Shown here in pieces: positions 58,299 to 64,000 of a stretch of 64,000 nucleotides of DNA. This DNA comes from Dryomyza anilis (taxonomy: Eukaryota; Arthropoda; Insecta; Diptera; Dryomyzidae): positions 102,104,026-102,168,025 of the forward strand of contig OX638132.1 in NCBI GenBank assembly GCA_951804985.1, given 5' to 3'. The position numbers and the translations under genes were made by a program. The notes under the pieces were generated by a model. That model made no database searches. It had not been told where the DNA came from and saw nothing but the letters and a program-made list of their open reading frames with translations. Positions within the stretch are counted from its first letter, which is position 1, and each line of letters begins with the position of its first letter.

Positions 58299-58629
58299 AA
58301 GGGTTTTTCAACAGGGACGCTATAAAAGTAGAGCGACAGGGACAGCAAATGACGCCATATTTCTGGCCGCTCTTTTGACATTTCTCTTCAGTAAGGTTTG
58401 CCATTTTATGATGGAAAGATATACGAATTCGAATTTCGGTAGTAAATTTTAATAATTTCGACTCGTTGTTGGCTCGTATATCTTTATCTTACTGAAGAGA
58501 AATGTCAAAAGAGCGGCAAGAAATATGGCGTCGTTTGCTGTCCCCGTCGCTCTACTTTTTTAGCGTCCCTGTTGAAAAACCCTAAAAACCCTTGAAAAAA
58601 CTTTTGTAGCGCTCTTATTGAAAACCCTT
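58299..58629. mobile_element. Compound palindromic mariner-derived MITE
   Basis: It lies between TA (58297-58298) and TA (58630-58631). The left side starts AAGGGTTTTTCAACAGGGAC. The centre is the shared palindrome with junction GATATACGAATTCGAATTTC. The right arm ends GTCCCTGTTGAAAAACCC, followed by CTAAAAACCCTTGAAAA and a mariner 3' end, GTAGCGCTCTTATTGAAAAC. The right arm lacks the ATGAAATGGCAAACC segment present on the left. Confidence 0.88.
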
Positions 58630-58675
58630 TATTGTGCTTATTATTTTAAGCAAAAAATTTCGATTTTATTGCAAA

Positions 58676-58861
58676 ATGAACTTAATAACTTTTCACTTAC
58701 AACATTTTTTAATTTTTATATTTTTACTTTTTATCATTTCTTTCACGGAACATGTAGCATGTAACACCAGACAGTTCGGAACACAACCACAGAGACAATG
58801 TACGAAATATTTATATGAAGTACTGCACACTAAGTCAATGCAAACCGACAGAAGCCCTTAG
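58676..58861 (+). CDS. Weak candidate for a small secreted peptide (61 residues)
   Basis: From the internal ATG at 58676 the frame encodes a short N-terminus, a strongly hydrophobic stretch (FLIFIFLLFIISF) that could be a signal peptide, then a polar tail with two Cys (NTRQFGTQPQRQC) ending near 58861. The tail comes from less AT-rich sequence and does not look repeat-derived. No family is recognised. Hydrophobic stretches arise easily in T-rich DNA, so this may be chance. Confidence 0.15.
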   Translation: MNLITFHLQHFLIFIFLLFIISFTEHVACNTRQFGTQPQRQCTKYLYEVLHTKSMQTDRSP

Positions 58862-59201
58862 AACTTCTCAGCTGTGCTGCCATTGAGCTTTTGCATAATT
58901 AATGCACAACATTAAAAAATGCCAGCAACAAATTAACTTGTTTGACTTAATGTCGGATGTTGCGGTTGGTCTTATTTTTCAGCTTTATTGCAGGTTAATT
59001 TTTTAAGTGAAGTAAGCAACCGGATAGCGTAAAAAATTAATTTCAGCTATTTGTTTAATTAAAATTGGAATACGTTTTAATTGCAGCTAAAATAATGAAA
59101 TGGAATAAAATTAAATTTATTTTATTAAATTTACTGCCAAACATTTATTTTCTGTTTAATTAAGTGAAAATTTAAAAATAAAACATCAAATTTTTATAAT
59201 A
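58862..59201. other. No gene seen
   Basis: AT-rich; no frame, RNA gene or repeat was recognised. Confidence 0.5.
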
Positions 59202-59417
59202 AGGGGGTTTTTCAATAAAAGTTTTTTTGGAAAGATATACGAGCCAACAACGAGTCGAAATTATTAAAATTTACTACCGACATTCGAATTCGTATATCTT
59301 TCCATCATGAAATGGCAAACCTTACTGAAGAGAAATGTCAAAAGAACGGCAAGAAATATGGCGTTGTTTGCTGTCCCTATGGCTCTACTTTTATAGCGTC
59401 CCTTTTGAAAAACCCTT
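59202..59417. mobile_element. Compound mariner-derived MITE with left-arm deletion
   Basis: The left side begins with a mariner 3' end (GGGGGTTTTTCAATAAAAG) and jumps into the coding start (GGAAAGATATACGAGCC). It crosses the shared junction (ACCGACATTCGAATTCGTA) and continues to a complete mirrored 5' end (GCGTCCCTTTTGAAAAACCC). TA follows at 59418-59419. The frame at 59312-59506 is not a gene. Confidence 0.85.
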
Positions 59418-59439
59418 TATTATTTAATTTTAGTTGGAT

Positions 59440-61720
59440 AATTGACATTAAGAATTTAAATTTTGAGTTAAATTTAGAATTAAACAAAAATTTAAATTTG
59501 AAATAAAAATTTAAAAATTCATTAACATATTCAAGTTAAAATTTGAATTTAAATTTTAAAGAAACGTGGACTTAAGTTTGAGTAAAAAATTTAATTTTTG
59601 AATGCAAATTAAATTTAATAATTTTCATATTTTCCTCTATAAATTTTAATTTAAATTTTGAGTGAAAATTAAAATTTTGTGTGAAAATTTAAACATATTA
59701 TTTTTGAGTCAAAATTTGATTTTTGAGTAAACATTTTTATTTTTAGTGAAAATATTAATTTTGAGTAAACATTTTATTTTTCAGTGAATATTTTAATTTT
59801 GAGTTATAATTTTTAGTTTGAATATTAGAATTTTTTAGTTAATAATTGAATTTTTGAGTGAAAATATAAATTGTTAATCAAAATTTTAATTTATGGACTA
59901 AATTTTAATTTTGAGTGAGAATTTTAATTTTGAGTGAAAACTTTAGTTTTCATTTAAAAATTGGTATTTTGAGTGAACATTTTTATTTTAAGTCAAAATT
60001 TGAACATTTTGACAACATTTGAATTTTGAGTGCGAATTTGAACTTTGAGAGACAACTTTTATAATGAGTGATAATTTGAATAATTGGGTGTTGATATTTT
60101 AGATACAAATTTTAATTTTGCATGAACATTTTCGAAAATTGAAAATTTGGGTTTTGAGTGAAAATTTGAATTTGGAGTGAACATTTTAATTTTGAATGAA
60201 TGTTTGACTTTTGAGTGAAAATTTTAATATTGAGTGAACACTTGAATTTTTATTTAATATTTGAATTTTTAGTAAATATTTGAACTTTTGAGAAACAATA
60301 TAAATATGAGTGAGAACTTTAGTTTGGAGTGAAAAATTGGAAAATTTGAATTTTGTGTGTAAATTTGAGTTTTTAGTGAAACTCTGATTTTTGAGAGAAA
60401 ATTTAAATTTTATGTGATAAATTTTAATTTTGAGTGATAATATTAATTTTGAGTAAACATTTTATTTTTCAGTGAATATTTTAATTTTGAGTTATAATTT
60501 TTAGTTTGAATATTATAATTTTTTAGTTAATAATTGAATTTTTGAGTGAAAATATAAATTGGTAATCAAAATTTTAATTAATGGACAAAATTTTAATTTT
60601 TAGTGAGAATTTTAATTTTGAGTGAGAACTTTAGTTTTCATTTAAAAATTGGTATTTAGAGTGAACATTTTTATTTTGACTCAAAATTTGAATTTTTTGA
60701 CAACATTTGAATTTTGAGTGCGAATTTGAACCTTGAGAGTCAACTTTTATAATGAGTGATAATTTGAATTATAGAGTGTAGATTGAAATTTTAGATAAAT
60801 ATTTTAATTTTGAATGAACATTTTTGAAAATTTCGATTGAAAATTTGGGTTTTGAGTGAACATTTGAATTTGGAGTGAACATTTTTATTTTGAATGAATG
60901 TTTGACTTTTGAGTGAAAATTTTAATATTGAGTGAACACTTGAATTTTTATTTAATATTTGAATTTTTAGTAAATATTTGAACTTTTGAGGGACAATATA
61001 AATATGAGTGAGAACTTTAGTTTTGAGTGAAAAATTGGAATTTTTAATGAACATTTGTATTTTGAGTGAAAATTTGAATTTTGTGTGTAAATTTGAGTTT
61101 TTAGTGAAACTCTGAGTTTTGAGAGAAAATTTAAATTATATGTGATAAATTTTAATTTTGAGTGATAATATGAATTTTGAGTGATAATATGAATTTTGAG
61201 TGAAAATTTGAATTTTGAGTGAAAATTTGAATTTAAGTGAAAAGTTAATCTTTAAAAGAAAAAATGAATTTTGAGTTCAAATTTGCATTTTTAGCAAACA
61301 TACACTATATATTTTTCTACTGGAAATTTTGTTATGGTATGGTTTTTTTTTAATTTTGAGTGAAAATAGTAATTAATGAAAAAATATATTTAAGAGTGAA
61401 AATTAGTATTTTAATTAATATCGATAATTTCAATTTTTGAGTTTTATATTGTTAAAACTATTAAATTGTAAATTTAAATTTTTAGTGAAAATTTGAATTT
61501 ATGAGTGACATTTGAATATTGAGTGAAAGTGTAAATATTAATTTTGAGTGAAAAATTATAATTTAGAATGAACATTTTAATTTTTATTTTACAATTTATG
61601 TTTTTTTATTTGAACAATATTTTTTTTTTTTTGAGTGAAATATTCAATTTGAAGTGAACAAGTCAATTTTAATTATAAATTTTAATTTCTATCTTTAGTG
61701 AAAATGTTTGTAATTTACTG
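59440..61720 (-). repeat. 18-19 bp minisatellite array S6, reversed, with a ~0.7 kb internal duplication
   Basis: About 120 degenerate units of TTTTGAGTGAAAATTTGAA type. A block of about 690-730 bp is duplicated in tandem: GAGTAAACATTTTATTTTTC occurs at about 59763 and 60451, CTTGAATTTTTATTTAATAT at 60241 and 60939, and TTGTGTGTAAATTTGAGTTT at 60353 and 61081. The minus-strand frame at 60791-61054 is repeat read-through. Confidence 0.88.
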
Positions 61721-62219
61721 AAAACTAATATTTAAAGTTCTTACGTCAAGTACATTTGTGATTTGATTCCAGCAAAACATTGCAACTGCTATCATTTCTG
61801 AGAACAGCATAGCAATCAAATATCAAATTATCAAACGAACAGACATTCAACAAATACTTGGTCGCTAATGCACTTAGTGCTCCCTGGAAATTCATGAGTG
61901 AGCATAGCTTGTTTATCTTAAAAGGCTTCAAAGCTATGTGGCTAAACGTGAATGCGGATCAAATGTCGTCAATGTGCAGCAGAACAGTATTGAGCAGCAA
62001 TTAAGTAGACAGAGCTTTGAGTAATTAAGCTCATTTATTGAATGTGTTGAGAACATGAAAAGCATTCAAATCAGATTAAATATTTTCAAATGATTTGTTT
62101 ATTTAATTATTCATATAAAAGTTTAAAAAATGTGTTTAAAATTATTATTTTTAATACAGACATCTTATGCTAATCGTAAAATATTAATTAATTATAATTT
62201 TCAAGTTATTAAAGAAAAC
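61721..62219. other. No gene seen; less AT-rich stretch at 61740-62000
   Basis: A 61-codon minus-strand frame (61746-61931) has no recognised motif. No RNA gene was seen. Confidence 0.45.
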
Positions 62220-62960
62220 AAAAAGCTTCATTGCTAAAGATTTTATGATAAAAGATTTCAAGCTAAAAGCTTAAAGTCCTTTTTGTATGAGTATCAAGAT
62301 TAAATCCTTTTTTTAATTTATAAGCCCAATATTTTATTATAATTGATACACTTTGATTTTATATTTTATCTTCATCGTGAGAGCTTTCTTGTATATAACA
62401 CTGCCTTGTGCGTGTATCGACATTAAAAAGCTTTTTTTTACATTACTAATATTTCATTATATATATATTTTTATAACTTTTATCAGCTTTTTTAGTAAAA
62501 AATTTTAAAGTGCGTCTATTCACATTAAAAGCTTTTTTTGAATTTTCAAAATATTTTATTTTCATCTTAATTTTATTTTGTCTTAAAGCTTTCTCTGTGC
62601 ATATGCATTATACATTAAGCGCTTTTTTAAACTTTGAAAGCTTAAAAATACATTTTATTTATATAATTTTGTCATATTATATATTACTTTTTCGTTTAAA
62701 AATTTTGAACTAAAAGCTTTTTTAGATTTTCAAAGCTCTTAAGATTGAAGCTCAATATTTCATTACTTTTTTTATTCTAAAATTATTCATAAATTGTTCT
62801 TATTTAAATTATAGAATCTTCAAGGTAATTTTGTTGATAATGAAAGCTTTCTCGAACACACACAATTTTATATATTATTTAAAACAAAAATCAAAATCAC
62901 AGAATATAAATTGTATAATAACTATTTGTATATGAGAAGATTTTAAGCTTTCTCGTATGC
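62220..62960. repeat. AAAGCTTT-rich degenerate repeat region, second copy
   Basis: AAAGCTTTTTT/AAGCTTTC recurs about 15 times, with stretches such as TAAAAGCTTTTTTTGAATTT. It resembles 9740-11660 in motif and composition, but a unit length is not clear. Confidence 0.55.
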
Positions 62961-64000
62961 TTGGAAACTACAGCCATTAAGCATTGTTAATAGCACTACA
63001 TATGTCGATATCTATTACACATCGCAAAGACATGACAATCAACTACATTTAATTAGAATCTTTGACAAGAGCAACAACATATTGTCACTCAAACATATCA
63101 CAGGTATTTAATGTGTTTAACAAGGCGGTTTTACCATTTTAATTAAGTGTCTTATAATAACCTCAAGTTTCTTATTGCTTATTCAGAATACAAGAAAACA
63201 ACAATTACAATAGAACTATGTAATCATTTCACACAATTTGTTCAGTACAGTCTACATACAGCTTTACAAGGATCAGCTGCATGAAGACAATAAATGAATA
63301 AACACAATTGTTACAAAAATAAAATAGAAAAATAAATAAACAAACAATAAAAAGTGCCAAATGAAGAGTACAAAAAATTACTTTATTCCAAAATGCAGTC
63401 ATTTTATATTGCAGCAGCCAAGCTTTTGCGCTGAGCTTTATTAATAATGCAGCTTAAGGCAGCTGTTCGTACAAAAAGTTAAATGAAAAATATTTCATTT
63501 TATTTTTATTTTAATTTTTCTTCATCAATCGAACAGCAAGTGCAGCTTTTATTTTAAACTTGTAGACTTTTAAATATTTTTTTTTTTATTTAAAACATTT
63601 TTTTTTCAGTTTTCTTTAAATATTATAAATTTTTATAGTAATTTTTTTAATAAAATTCCTTTTATTTTTAGTTTTAAATTTTGCTCATACTTTCAAACTG
63701 TCACTCTTTACTTTGTCTTTTATCCTTAAAACCCTAATAAAAGTGCCAACAAAAACTATTTTAAAAATATAACATTTGTGTCCATCGTTGTCATTTGTTG
63801 CAGCACAAGTAGCAGCACCTTCCAGCATAACTTTTGCATCCAAAAAATATTGCCTCCCTATCTTGTGCTGCCTGCACTGACATCATGAAAATTTGTTTTT
63901 TTTTTTTCAATTTGAATTTTGCAACTGCTTTTGGAATTTTTGATACTTACTGGCTGCCACTCTATACTAATGGACCCCAGCAGCTGCTGGCAGAAGAATT
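62961..64000. other. No gene seen to the window end
   Basis: Less AT-rich patches occur at 63400-63480 and 63780-64000, including CCCCAGCAGCTGCTGGCAG at the end. No convincing frame or RNA gene was found. Confidence 0.5.

Overview
This window looks like about 64 kb of gene-poor, very AT-rich nuclear DNA from a higher dipteran (a brachyceran, possibly calyptrate, fly). The clues are the repeats: Helitron-like elements of the mini-me/DINE-1 type that begin ACTAGCTGGACC and end in GACA repeats plus TTTATATATATAGAT, a long inverted-repeat element with TATACCCTACAC ends and GTCT microsatellites, a DUF4817-type mariner transposase, and a tRNA-derived SINE. There is no confident host gene. Nearly all longer open frames are by-products of minisatellites or broken transposase. 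Four weak coding candidates are listed at low confidence. The window could be intergenic or lie inside a very long intron.

Layout. 0.65-1.9 kb: a tandem segmental duplication with three copies of a ~215 bp MITE. 3.4-5.1 kb: a foldback-type element with a SINE inside its left arm. 9.7-11.7 kb: an AAAGCTTT-rich array with a mariner-derived MITE inside it and a deleted mariner (11.8-12.7 kb) beside it. 13.7-18.1 kb: degenerate ~173 bp satellite-like DNA, interrupted by a Helitron-like element and a ~545 bp palindrome. 18.9-21.7 kb: two more Helitron-like elements. 22.8-23.5 kb: a hairpin element. 24.6-26.8 and 32.6-33.9 kb: arrays of an 18-19 bp minisatellite in one orientation. 28.8-31.4 kb: an inverted-repeat element, a Helitron-like element and a 228 bp tandem duplication. 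35.8-36.4 kb: an inverted-repeat element with a GC-rich core. 38.2-41.6 kb: a truncated Helitron-like element with a second SINE, then a 2.1 kb foldback element. 44.5-46.8, 51.9-52.3, 55.6-58.2 and 59.4-61.7 kb: the same 18-19 bp minisatellite, now mostly in the opposite orientation. 48.8-50.2 kb: a Helitron-like element. 53.56-54.45 kb: about 110 copies of AAAAATAT. 56.0-57.2 kb: the longest mariner copy, inverted and broken, inside a minisatellite.

How the parts relate. The mariner and its short derivatives form one family of seven copies. Five of the short copies share one inversion junction, so they probably descend from one rearranged founder. The Helitron-like elements carry long minisatellites between conserved ends, in two classes: GTGGTGAGTTTTAGT and TTTTGCTTTTGTTTTTGTGT. 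Transposons sit preferentially in or beside AT-rich tandem repeats, and several are nested, which gives a relative order of insertion. The most unusual points are the shared-junction palindromic MITEs, the strand asymmetry of the 18-19 bp minisatellite, the nested foldback/SINE, and several undescribed-looking hairpin elements.
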